From: Salinibacterium sp. TMP30
GTDB lineage: Bacteria > Actinomycetota > Actinomycetes > Actinomycetales > Microbacteriaceae
NCBI RefSeq assembly: GCF_038397785.1
Contig: NZ_CP151642.1
Location: forward strand, 1,922,001-1,986,000
Direction of reading: 5' to 3'
Length of the DNA: 64,000 bases
Both the position numbers and the translations under genes were made by a program. This document shows positions 50,395 to 58,967 of this stretch, piece after piece. A model generated the notes under the pieces. It saw only the letters and a list, made by a program, of their open reading frames with translations. It was not told the origin of the DNA and made no database searches. The number at the start of each line of letters is the position of its first letter. Position 1 is the stretch's first letter.

Positions 50395-51957
50395 ATGTCG
50401 CCCCACACCATTGCCGCACTCGTTGGAGCCCGACGTCGCGATGCCCTCGTCGCCCAACTGAGCTACACATCCTCCGATACTGCTACCGTGATTGCCCCGT
50501 TCACCGGGCAACCCCTGCATGAGCTGCCACTGAGCTCGATCCGCGATGTTCAGGATGCCGCAGCATCCGCCCGTCACGCCCAGCAAGCCTGGAAAACCGC
50601 CGGCTTCGCGCACCGCCGCCGCGTGCTCTTGCGCGCCCACGACCTGCTGTTGGAGCGCCGCGAAGAACTACTCGACCTGCTACAGACCGAATCAGGCAAG
50701 ACCAGAGGTCAAGCGTTTGAAGAGATCTTTCAAGCGGCGAGCGTCACGCGCTATTACGCCCTCTCCGCGCAGCGCGTGCTGGCCACGAGACGACGTCGGG
50801 CCGGAATCCCCCTGCTCATGACTACCCGTGTCAGCTACTCGCCCAAGCAGCTTATTGGGGTAATCACGCCGTGGAACTACCCGATCGCCCTGGGCACGAT
50901 GGATATTGTTCCCGCGCTCGCTGCCGGAAGCGCAGTGATCCAGAAGATTGACAATCAAGGCGCCCTGTCGATGCTCGCAACCCGTGAGGCTTACCTCGAC
51001 GCCGGAGTCCCCGCCGAAGTCTGGCCCATCGTTGCCGGCCCCGGAAACAAAGTTGGCAATGCCGTGGTCGACAGTTGCGACTACGTCTGCTTCACAGGCT
51101 CAACTCCCACCGGCACGCGCGTTGGAGAACGTGCCGCCGGCCGGCTCATCGGTGCTTCGCTTGAACTTGGAGGCAAGAACCCACTCATCGTGCTCGGCGA
51201 TGCTGACCCGGACACCGCAGCAGCGGATGCCATCTACGCCTGTTTCTCCTCGATGGGCCAATTGTGTGTCTCCATCGAACGCATCTATGTGCACACGTCA
51301 ATCGCCGATGCGTTCACCCGCGAATTCGTGAAGCGTGTCGAGTCGCTCACACAGACAGCCGCCCTCGACAACACCGGGGATGTCGGATCGCTCACCTCGG
51401 CAGCCCAACTCGAACGCGTTCAGGGACACGTCACCGACGCGGTCACCAAGGGCGCCACTGTGCTCGCTGGCGGCACAACCCGGCCAGACATCGGCCCCTA
51501 CTTCTTTGCACCCACCGTGCTCACCAATGTCACCGAAGACATGCAGTGCTACGCCAACGAAACGTTCGGCCCCGTCGTTGCCATTGCGACAGTCGCGAGC
51601 GACACCGAAGCGATCGCCCGAGCTAACGACACCGAATTTGGTTTGAACGCATCCATCTTCAGCGGATCTGTTGCCCACGCTCGACGCTTGGCCGATCGCT
51701 TGGACGCCGGCAGCGTAAACATCAACGAGGGCTACCGTGGCAGCTTCTCAAGTGTCGATGCGCCGATGGGTGGCATGAAGCACTCGGGACTTGGCCGTCG
51801 CAACGGCCCGGAGGGCATCTTGCGATTCGCGCAGTCGCGCACGGTTTCGCAGTCGAACGGCATCCTGCAACTGCCTCGCACCGGTGCCGAGTTTGCTGCG
51901 ATGGCCGGGCTCATGGTCACGCTACTCAGCGTGCTGAAGGTTATGCGTCGCCGCTAG
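50395..51957 (+). CDS. Succinic-semialdehyde dehydrogenase-type aldehyde dehydrogenase
   Basis: This 520-residue ALDH has GVITPWNYPIALG in the cofactor site, Glu in SLELGGKNPLIVLGDAD, catalytic Cys in SMGQLCVSIERIY, and GGMKHSGLGRRNG near the end. It is closest to the actinobacterial GabD2/succinate-semialdehyde type. The C-terminus carries a hydrophobic segment (MAGLMVTLLSVLKVMRRR) that could bind the membrane. ATG 50395 has TAGTGT 6 nt upstream and no SD, suggesting leaderless transcription. It is divergent from the decarboxylase/transporter operon across 60 bp, consistent with oxidation of an aldehyde made there. Confidence 0.85.
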   Translation: MSPHTIAALVGARRRDALVAQLSYTSSDTATVIAPFTGQPLHELPLSSIRDVQDAAASARHAQQAWKTAGFAHRRRVLLRAHDLLLERREELLDLLQTESGKTRGQAFEEIFQAASVTRYYALSAQRVLATRRRRAGIPLLMTTRVSYSPKQLIGVITPWNYPIALGTMDIVPALAAGSAVIQKIDNQGALSMLATREAYLDAGVPAEVWPIVAGPGNKVGNAVVDSCDYVCFTGSTPTGTRVGERAAGRLIGASLELGGKNPLIVLGDADPDTAAADAIYACFSSMGQLCVSIERIYVHTSIADAFTREFVKRVESLTQTAALDNTGDVGSLTSAAQLERVQGHVTDAVTKGATVLAGGTTRPDIGPYFFAPTVLTNVTEDMQCYANETFGPVVAIATVASDTEAIARANDTEFGLNASIFSGSVAHARRLADRLDAGSVNINEGYRGSFSSVDAPMGGMKHSGLGRRNGPEGILRFAQSRTVSQSNGILQLPRTGAEFAAMAGLMVTLLSVLKVMRRR

Positions 51958-52104
51958 GTTGCTTCGTTGCCACTTCAGAACTTTTCACGGCGGCTGGGGC
52001 ACGTCGTTGACCACAGCTACTGAGGAGCCCTCCTGGTGGGAGAGCCCCTCAGCGATCGCTTGAATGCTGCCGTACCGGCAGTGAGGGCGTAAAGGAGATA
52101 GGAA

Positions 52105-53502
52105 CTAGCCGCGTGGCACTGTGCCGCGGCGGCGGTTGCTGAGCATCACAGCGATTCCACCCGCTGCCACCAGTGCGGCGCCGAGCCCAATGGACGCGAG
52201 AGAGTCGGTGCCGGTCGCCGCCAACTGCGGGCCAGCCGGTGCGGCTGCCCCACCCGCTCCTGCTGCCGGAAGTGTTCCCGCATCCGCCCCGTTCAACGTC
52301 GGAATGGCGAACCCCACAGTCACGCCACCGACCATTTTCCAAGTGTAACGACCGAGAACCGCGCTGTTGAGTCGGTTGTTTACGAGGGCCGTAGTTCCCG
52401 CACTGTCGATAAGCGTGTTGATGGGTGCAGCGGCGAAGAGCTCGTAGGCATCAGCGGTCGCGGTGACGGTGTCATAGTTCGCCCATCCGACGCCCCAACG
52501 GCAGTTATCGATTGAACCGGGGTCGGAAGGATCCGCATCGCAACTAGACGTAGGATCCGCGGCGGAGTATCCGTCATCGTTTTCCGTCGCGGTGCCGATG
52601 TTGATCTGGATGGTGAAGTCATAGCCGACTACCGCAGCGTTCGCCGTCGGCTCCTGGATCAGTACGATCTGGAAAGTGTTCGACAGCAGCGGGCTGTTGT
52701 ACGTATCGTTCGTGGGAACGCGGTACCACGTGATTACAACGGCTGGTTTGCCATCGATCGTTGTCGTGCCCTCATATATCTGCTTTACGGCTCCGAAGCC
52801 ATCGTCTGCAAGGCCATCGGCATTCGTATCGTCGCGGACGTCATCATAGTTGCCGATCGATACGGTTGCACCGGTGACTGCGCGAACCGGCTCGTCGGGG
52901 AGCGCAGTGGCAAACGTGAAAGAAGTCGGGGTCGGAACAGAAACCACGACGCCGCTTTCCTGTTCGGCGAACGAAGGGTCATCAAAGGCGAACCACGAGT
53001 TGTAGGTGTCTCCAGCGATGAAGGGATGTGGAGTTGACGTGGTGATCGTCGCGACGCCACCCGTGATCTCGACAGAGGCGACCCCCACACCGGGAACCCA
53101 CAGATCCTCAGACGGATCGAGGTCGTTTGCGAGCACCGCAATTACCGGGGTTCCAGAACTGAGCGCGAGGCTCTCTACGTCGACGTCGTAGTCGTCCGAA
53201 CAGCCGTCGGCGGGGGTGAGCACCGGATAAACCGAGCCATTAGTGGAGATGCAGAGGCCTTCATAGCGCGTGCCGAAGAAGTTGATTGCGAATGGCGCGG
53301 CGACAGTTGTGCTGTCGTCGTCTTGACCGATCAAGTCGCTAAGCACTGTTCCGACCGGAGCACTCGCGCCATAGACCATGGCGTCGCTGACATCGCCATA
53401 GCCGGGACCCGCCGCAGAGACTGCTGTGGCGCCAAGGCCGAAAGTAAGGGCCGCAGCGAGGGCTGCGACGGCCGCTGCTGAGCGCACACGAGATGATTTC
53501 AT
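52105..53502 (-). CDS. Secreted NIDO-domain surface protein with LAxTG sortase signal
   Basis: This 465-residue secreted protein has a Sec signal peptide (residues about 1-30, ending in ATAVSA). The extracellular region contains a nidogen-like (NIDO) portion around YDFTIQINIG and VGWANYDTVTATADAYELF. A Gly/Ala/Pro linker and the sorting signal LAATG follow, then a hydrophobic helix and an RRR tail. LAxTG is the class E sortase motif of high-GC actinobacteria, so the protein is probably linked to the cell wall. ATG 53502 gives a clean signal peptide; an upstream ATG at 53532 adds ten non-signal residues. Adhesion is inferred from the NIDO domain only. Confidence 0.8.
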   Translation of the reverse strand: MKSSRVRSAAAVAALAAALTFGLGATAVSAAGPGYGDVSDAMVYGASAPVGTVLSDLIGQDDDSTTVAAPFAINFFGTRYEGLCISTNGSVYPVLTPADGCSDDYDVDVESLALSSGTPVIAVLANDLDPSEDLWVPGVGVASVEITGGVATITTSTPHPFIAGDTYNSWFAFDDPSFAEQESGVVVSVPTPTSFTFATALPDEPVRAVTGATVSIGNYDDVRDDTNADGLADDGFGAVKQIYEGTTTIDGKPAVVITWYRVPTNDTYNSPLLSNTFQIVLIQEPTANAAVVGYDFTIQINIGTATENDDGYSAADPTSSCDADPSDPGSIDNCRWGVGWANYDTVTATADAYELFAAAPINTLIDSAGTTALVNNRLNSAVLGRYTWKMVGGVTVGFAIPTLNGADAGTLPAAGAGGAAAPAGPQLAATGTDSLASIGLGAALVAAGGIAVMLSNRRRGTVPRG

Positions 53503-53738
53503 GAAAAACCGATCTTCATAAGGAGAGGTCATCTTCGAATAAGAGACCGATAAAATTTGACGATAGCAGAGCTAGGACGTCGAAACTGAGGTGGTGCGCA
53601 ATTGGTACCCCTATTGGGGGCAACGGTGCACATGCAGTGATCGATCCGCGTTCTCCCTAGGGGCGAGAAGACCCGCAGGCGGGAGACGCCAGAGGGCTCT
53701 CCTAGCTCTGCCAGGCGCTAAAGTTCGGCCCTGGAACG

Positions 53739-54125
53739 CTAGGTTGCTTCGTTGTCGAATGGGGCTTTCTCGCCAGATTCGAGAGCGCTCTGCCGCTCGG
53801 CCAGGGCAGCCTGACGTTCCGCGTACGCTGCTGAGCGTGGCGGGCGCACCTTTACCGCAGGCGTGTCGTCGTCGTCAATCAGTGCGTCGCGGATGATGCG
53901 GCGCGGATCATATTGGCGAGGGTCGAGCTGCTTCCAGTCGATTTCGTCAAAATCGGGGCCCATCTCTTCACGCATGCGATCTTTCGCACCGTTCGCCATA
54001 TCCCGCAGCGACCGAACTAGTCGAGCGAGCTGGGAAGCGTAATACGGTAACCGTTCTGGTCCAAGCAAAAAGACAGCGATAAGCCCAATGATGAGGAGCT
54101 TGTCGAAACTGAGACCGAAGGACAC
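53739..54125 (-). CDS. tatB: Sec-independent (Tat) translocase subunit TatB
   Basis: This 128-residue TatA/B family protein has a short N-terminal transmembrane helix (about 6-22), the hinge FLLGPERLP, an amphipathic helix (about 25-60) and an acidic C-terminal tail. It helps recruit folded Tat substrates. The long charged tail and EMGPDFDEIDW segment favour TatB over TatA. GTG 54125 is the start. In mycobacteria tatB (Rv1224) lies between htrA and mrp; here it is next to an O-methyltransferase (Rv1220c-like) and the sigE-htrA genes are absent. Confidence 0.9.
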   Translation of the reverse strand: MSFGLSFDKLLIIGLIAVFLLGPERLPYYASQLARLVRSLRDMANGAKDRMREEMGPDFDEIDWKQLDPRQYDPRRIIRDALIDDDDTPAVKVRPPRSAAYAERQAALAERQSALESGEKAPFDNEAT

Positions 54126-54187
54126 CCGTTTAGCTTACCGGCGGCATCGCCTGCTGCGTCTACAGTTGAGGCAGCGATAGGAGCAAT

Positions 54188-54820
54188 GTGTCAGACAAGC
54201 AGCTGAGCTGGAAGTACGCCGAGGAGTTCGTTGTCGAACGCCCAGAGATTGCTGCAGCGCGCGTGCATTCACTTGAGCTCGGCATCGAAGCCATCTCTCC
54301 TGCGGTCGGCGCGCAACTGGCTCTCTTGGCTGCTGCGACCGGCGCTAAAAGCATCATCGAAGTCGGTACCGGCGTTGGCATCAGTGGACTCTGGATGCTC
54401 GCAGGAAGTCCAACGGCGCTGCTCACCACTATCGACTCTGAGCTCGACCACCAACAGGTCGCCCGCACTGTATTCGCTGAAGCGAATATTCCTGCGAACC
54501 GGGTTCGCCAGATCGGCGGAAAAGCTGCCGAAGTTTTGCCCCGCATGAACGAATCAAGCTACGATCTGGTCTTCATCGATGCCGACCCCCAATCAGTGAT
54601 CGAATACGTCGAACACGGCCTTCGACTGGTTCGGCCCGGTGGCGTTGTCGCTGTTGCACACGCACTCTGGCGTGACCGGGTTGCTGACCCCGCCCAACGC
54701 GATGCAACGGTTTCGAACTTCCGATCGCTGCTCACCGAGATTTCTCAATCCGAGGCAGTGATCAGTTCACTGATTCCCGTCGGCGATGGGCTTCTTCAGC
54801 TCACCAAACTCAGCGACTAG
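54188..54820 (+). CDS. SAM-dependent O-methyltransferase (Rv1220c/PA-type)
   Basis: This 210-residue class I methyltransferase has the SAM-binding motif IIEVGTGVGISGLWML (about 52-67), DSELDHQQVA, and the metal/catalytic region DLVFIDADPQS. The fold and the short length fit the catechol-O-methyltransferase-like family common in actinobacteria. GTG 54188 has AGGAG 5 nt upstream. It is divergent from tatB over 62 bp. The acceptor is unknown. Confidence 0.85.
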   Translation: MSDKQLSWKYAEEFVVERPEIAAARVHSLELGIEAISPAVGAQLALLAAATGAKSIIEVGTGVGISGLWMLAGSPTALLTTIDSELDHQQVARTVFAEANIPANRVRQIGGKAAEVLPRMNESSYDLVFIDADPQSVIEYVEHGLRLVRPGGVVAVAHALWRDRVADPAQRDATVSNFRSLLTEISQSEAVISSLIPVGDGLLQLTKLSD

Positions 54821-54854
54821 CTCCCTCCCAGAATTGGCCGGTAACGTTGAGCCA

Positions 54855-57320
54855 ATGACTCTGAACGACTCCGATGGCTGGGTACACGTGCGCGGTGCTC
54901 GCGAGCACAATCTTCAGAACATCGATCTTGACATCCCTCGAGACCGGTTAGTTGTCTTTACCGGTGTTTCCGGGTCAGGAAAGTCGTCCCTCGCGTTCGG
55001 AACGCTCTATGCGGAAGCTCAGCGGCGCTACTTCGAATCGGTTGCTCCGTACGCGCGTCGGCTTCTTAACCAGGTCGGCGCACCGGATGTCAGCGAGATA
55101 AGCGGGTTGCCTCCTGCGGTCGCCCTGCAGCAACGTCGGGGAGCACCCAGTTCACGATCTACGGTTGGCACGATCACCACGCTGTCGAATCTGCTGCGCA
55201 TGCTGTACTCCCGCGCTGGCACGTATCCTGTTGGCGTCGATCATCTCTCCGCTGAAGCGTTCTCGCCCAATACCGTTGCGGGCGCGTGCCCCCGATGCCA
55301 CGGTCTCGGGGTGGTGCACGACGTCACCGAAGACCTCCTCGTACCCGACACCTCACTGAGTATCCGTGAGGGAGCCATCGCCGCCTGGCCCGGTGCCTGG
55401 CAAGGCGCGAACCTGCGAAGCATTGTTACGGGCCTCGGGATCGACATTGAGAAACCGTGGCGTACGCTTGCGCGCGCCGATCGAGACTGGCTGCTCTACA
55501 CAGAAGAGCAACCCTCCGTTCTTGTGAAGCCCGAGCGCGATCGAATAGATCACGGCTATTACGGCAAGTTTTGGAGTGCGCGCAAGCACATCATGAACGT
55601 GCTCTCGCAATCACAGAGCCAGCGGATGCGCGATCGCGCGTTGCGGTTCGTGCAAAGCATGGAGTGCCCTGACTGTCGCGGCAGCGGACTCCAGCCCGGC
55701 GCCGGTGCGGTCACTTTCGCCAACCTCACTATCGCCGAAATGAATGCGGTGCCATTCGCGGATCTTGCGGCGCGCTTGAGGCGCGGAATCGACACTGCGA
55801 GCACCGGCGATGCAACTGCCCCCACCGAATCCGCTGAGGTTGCCCGTCGCATCGGAACCGATGTGATTGCCCGCGTCGAAGTACTTCTTGACCTTGGTCT
55901 TGGATATCTGAGCCTTGGCCGTAACTCCACCACACTGTCCCCCGGCGAATCGCAACGGTTGCGCATTGCAACCCAGCTGCGCTCGGGCCTCTTTGGCGTC
56001 ATCTACGTTCTCGACGAGCCCTCAGCAGGATTGCATCCCGCCGATGCGCAACCGTTGTTGGATGTTCTAGACCGGCTGAAGGCATCAGGGAATTCACTCT
56101 TTGTCGTCGAGCACGATCTCGACGTTATCCGCCGAGCTGATTGGGTGATCGACATTGGCCCCGGTGCAGGCGAAGGTGGCGGCCAACTTGTGTACTCGGG
56201 CCCCGTTGATGGTCTCAAGGCTGTCGAAGAATCAGTTACTGGTCAGTACCTTTTCCCTCGCCACGCGCAACCCGCGCGTGACATCCGTTCGCCACACTCT
56301 TGGCTGCAGCTAACCGGCGCATCTCTCCACAACCTCCGCAATGTCTCGGTCGATTTCCCTGTCGGAGTCATGACCGCGGTCACCGGTGTTTCAGGATCAG
56401 GCAAGTCGACCCTCGTCACCCAGGTACTCGCGCAGATAGTACGCCAGCACCTGGGAACAACTCCGGATGACTCGGAAGAAGCCGAACCGAAGGTAGACGT
56501 AGCCGAAGTTTCGGGAGTCGAATCATTTGATCGGTTGGTTCTCGTTGACCAGCGCCCGATCGGACGAACCCCACGATCCAACCTCGCCACCTACACGGGC
56601 ATGTTCGATGTTGTGCGCAAGCTGTTCGCCGCGACCGACGAGTCCAAAGCCCGAGGGTACACCGCCAGCCGCTTCTCGTTCAACGTTGCTGGCGGCCGCT
56701 GTGAGACGTGTCAGGGTGAAGGATTCGTGTCCATCGAACTTTTGTTCCTGCCCGGCACCTACGCCCCTTGCCACACGTGTCACGGCGCACGCTACAACGA
56801 CGAGACCCTCGAAGTGAAGTACCACGGTCGGTCAATTGCTGAAGTATTGACGATGACCGTCGACACGGCAGCAGAGTTCTTCGCTGATGTACCGTCCGCC
56901 GCGCGGAGCCTCACCACGCTTCGCGATGTCGGGCTCGGATATCTGCGACTCGGCCAGCCCGCGACTGAACTTAGCGGAGGCGAAGCGCAACGAATCAAGC
57001 TGGCAACCGAACTGCAACGCGCCCAACGCGGTCACGCCCTCTACCTGCTCGACGAACCAACGGCGGGCCTCCACCCCGCCGACATCCAGCTATTGCTCGA
57101 GCAGTTGCAGCGACTTGTCGATGCGGGCAATACCGTCATTCTGGTGGAACACGATCAGGCAGCGATCACCGCGTGTGACTGGGTCATCGACTTGGGGCCA
57201 GGTGGAGGAGACGCAGGCGGTCAAGTCGTCGCCGTCGGCACCCCAGAAAACATCTCGAAGGGCTCGGGCGCTACAGCAGAGCACCTCGCGGCCTGGATCG
57301 CCAAGAACACCGCGAACTAG
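54855..57320 (+). CDS. UvrA2-type ABC ATPase (excinuclease A paralog without UvrB-binding domain)
   Basis: This 821-residue protein has two ABC halves of UvrA type, with Walker A FTGVSGSGKSSLAFG (about 36-50) and VTGVSGSGKSTLVTQ. Signature motifs and Walker B are LSPGESQRLRIATQL with YVLDEPSAGLHP, and LSGGEAQRIKLATEL with YLLDEPTAGLHP. Zinc modules are CPRCHGLG, CPDCRGSG, and CETCQGEG with CHTCHGAR. After RSTVGTITTLSNLLRMLYSR the sequence jumps to the CPRC module, so the UvrB-binding region of canonical UvrA is missing. Such UvrA2 proteins are linked to tolerance of DNA-binding drugs rather than standard repair. ATG 54855 appears leaderless (TAACGT, 7 nt gap). Confidence 0.87.
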   Translation: MTLNDSDGWVHVRGAREHNLQNIDLDIPRDRLVVFTGVSGSGKSSLAFGTLYAEAQRRYFESVAPYARRLLNQVGAPDVSEISGLPPAVALQQRRGAPSSRSTVGTITTLSNLLRMLYSRAGTYPVGVDHLSAEAFSPNTVAGACPRCHGLGVVHDVTEDLLVPDTSLSIREGAIAAWPGAWQGANLRSIVTGLGIDIEKPWRTLARADRDWLLYTEEQPSVLVKPERDRIDHGYYGKFWSARKHIMNVLSQSQSQRMRDRALRFVQSMECPDCRGSGLQPGAGAVTFANLTIAEMNAVPFADLAARLRRGIDTASTGDATAPTESAEVARRIGTDVIARVEVLLDLGLGYLSLGRNSTTLSPGESQRLRIATQLRSGLFGVIYVLDEPSAGLHPADAQPLLDVLDRLKASGNSLFVVEHDLDVIRRADWVIDIGPGAGEGGGQLVYSGPVDGLKAVEESVTGQYLFPRHAQPARDIRSPHSWLQLTGASLHNLRNVSVDFPVGVMTAVTGVSGSGKSTLVTQVLAQIVRQHLGTTPDDSEEAEPKVDVAEVSGVESFDRLVLVDQRPIGRTPRSNLATYTGMFDVVRKLFAATDESKARGYTASRFSFNVAGGRCETCQGEGFVSIELLFLPGTYAPCHTCHGARYNDETLEVKYHGRSIAEVLTMTVDTAAEFFADVPSAARSLTTLRDVGLGYLRLGQPATELSGGEAQRIKLATELQRAQRGHALYLLDEPTAGLHPADIQLLLEQLQRLVDAGNTVILVEHDQAAITACDWVIDLGPGGGDAGGQVVAVGTPENISKGSGATAEHLAAWIAKNTAN

Positions 57321-57366
57321 TTCCCGTCCCCGAGACTCTTTCGTGCAGCCAATTGTGTGGGCAAAG

Positions 57367-57401
57367 CGAAAGCGCCAACCGGAATCCGGGTGGCGCTTTC
57401 G
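57367..57401. terminator. Strong hairpin between convergent uvrA2-like and DUF3117 genes
   Basis: CGAAAGCGCCA (57367-57377) pairs perfectly with TGGCGCTTTCG (57391-57401), enclosing an inner CCGG/CCGG pair around AAT. The stem is continuous apart from one internal mismatch. There is no long T tract; it may work for both directions. Confidence 0.6.
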
Positions 57402-57469
57402 GTGAAACTAGGTGCAGCGTAAAACTTGCGGAAGAATCCGCGAGTTCACTGATGGTGGATGGAGCCCCT

Positions 57470-57643
57470 CTAAACGGGAGCTACAACACCCGCAAGTGCG
57501 TCGTGCAGTTCTTTAGCTTCGTCGTCGTTTACGGATACAACAAGACGACCGCCACCTTCAAGAGGCACTCGGACAATAATCAGTCGACCCTCTTTGACAG
57601 CCTCCATTGGCCCGTCACCGGTCCTCGGTTTCATGGCTGCCAT
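57470..57643 (-). CDS. DUF3117 family protein
   Basis: This 57-residue protein, MAAMKPRTGDGPMEAVKEGR and onward, is the highly conserved actinobacterial DUF3117 (M. tuberculosis Rv1211). It forms a compact domain with conserved Gly and acidic residues and ends near ELHDALAGVV. ATG 57643 is preceded by AAAGGGG 8 nt upstream; the longer open frame beyond it is not conserved. Function is unknown. It stands alone, convergent with the UvrA2-type gene. Confidence 0.88.
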   Translation of the reverse strand: MAAMKPRTGDGPMEAVKEGRLIIVRVPLEGGGRLVVSVNDDEAKELHDALAGVVAPV

Positions 57644-57737
57644 AGCTAGTCCCCTTTCATTGGTACTGACTTCTATTATCCCGCATAACACGCCGATATT
57701 GAAACTGTGGGGAATCAATTCTGGAGAACTCGTCAGC

Positions 57738-58967
57738 TTACGGCGGAGACCAGTCGTAGTTATCGACCCACCACGCGATGTGGATCCACCCCCACTGCCC
57801 CGCAATGCAGGCAAGGAGAAGCAGAATTCGATAGATAGGCGACTTCGGCTGCGCGAGAACTCCCGCGACAGGGAACATCGGCATCAGGAGGCGGAAAGTG
57901 CTCGACTGCGGAAAGAACACGGCCAAGATGTAGAGCGCATAGCTCAGCAACCAGAAGCGCAGGTCGACCCCCAACCGCCGCGCGGGCCTAGTGAGCAAGA
58001 ACCCCAAGAAGCCCAACACACCGACAACCAACGCAGCCGATAACACCCACTGCGGGATGTTCCACCAGAGTTGCCAGAATCCAGCCGCCTGAAACCACGC
58101 CGTAAACGGCACAAGCTCAACACGGCCAATATAGGGCGCTCGCCACGCCAACTCAGTGTCCGTATACGCGGTCAGCGAGCCGGTAACTGCCGCCGCAATC
58201 AGCAACCACGCGAACCCCATCACTACGCTAAATACGGTTGCTGAGATTGCCGCGATGGCCTCGCGGGGAGGAAAACCGTCACGGTCGCGAACCCACCAGC
58301 GATACACGACGTGCAGCCCCAGGGCGAGCGCGAATGCCAGTCCACTCGGTCTGGTCAGCGACATCACCGCAACAACCGGCAGGAGCATCCAATAGTGACG
58401 TTTCAGCAGCCAGTAGAGCGCGAGAATGAGCAAGAACAGCGACATTGATTCGGCATATGCCACCTGCAGTATGGGCGACAACGGGGCGAAACAGAAAATA
58501 GCTACCGCGAACAAAGCCGTGCGAGAGGGAAACACACGATTCATTAGCCTGTAGAACACCAGCGCAGCACCGAGCGCGAAACCCACCGAAATGATAACGG
58601 CTGCGACGGCGAAGTCGAGCGTCGTCACGGTCATGACAAAGCGCACAACAGCGGGATACGCCGGCATGAACGCCCACGCGTTCTCCGCAACATGACCGGT
58701 CTCATCCAGCGGCAACTCGGTCGGATATCCTGTGAGCGCGATGATGTAGTACCAGTGACCGTCCCAGATTTTCGCGAACGAGAAATAGTCGGGCTGTGGT
58801 CCGGTCCAGCTATTTGCCTTTTGGAGCGACGCATAAGCCAGCACAAGCGATGTCGTCACCACCCGGGAGGCCGCGAAAATTGCGATGACGGCAACCCACC
58901 ATCGCTCGGGAGCAAGCATCACCGTCGTTGCGCGGCGCACCACCGAGCCTAACGAGCGGTCAGCCAC
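57738..58967 (-). CDS. GT-C glycosyltransferase, PIG-V-like mannosyltransferase
   Basis: This 409-residue integral membrane protein has about ten transmembrane helices. The first loop IWDGHWYYIIALTGYP carries the catalytic-type Asp-Gly-His, and FMPAYPAVVRF follows, both typical of PIG-V/GT-C mannosyltransferases that use lipid-linked mannose. It likely acts at the outer face of the membrane in lipoglycan, glycolipid or protein mannosylation. GTG 58967 overlaps the dapE end by 19 bp, so the two are co-transcribed. The acceptor cannot be read from sequence. Confidence 0.8.
   Translation of the reverse strand: MADRSLGSVVRRATTVMLAPERWWVAVIAIFAASRVVTTSLVLAYASLQKANSWTGPQPDYFSFAKIWDGHWYYIIALTGYPTELPLDETGHVAENAWAFMPAYPAVVRFVMTVTTLDFAVAAVIISVGFALGAALVFYRLMNRVFPSRTALFAVAIFCFAPLSPILQVAYAESMSLFLLILALYWLLKRHYWMLLPVVAVMSLTRPSGLAFALALGLHVVYRWWVRDRDGFPPREAIAAISATVFSVVMGFAWLLIAAAVTGSLTAYTDTELAWRAPYIGRVELVPFTAWFQAAGFWQLWWNIPQWVLSAALVVGVLGFLGFLLTRPARRLGVDLRFWLLSYALYILAVFFPQSSTFRLLMPMFPVAGVLAQPKSPIYRILLLLACIAGQWGWIHIAWWVDNYDWSPP

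Noticed and set aside
51958-52104. Possible terminator CTGAGGAG...CCCCTCAG with inner pairs between the ALDH and NIDO genes
   Set aside because: The stem (about 52018-52051) has mismatches and no T tract; it was judged too weak to annotate.
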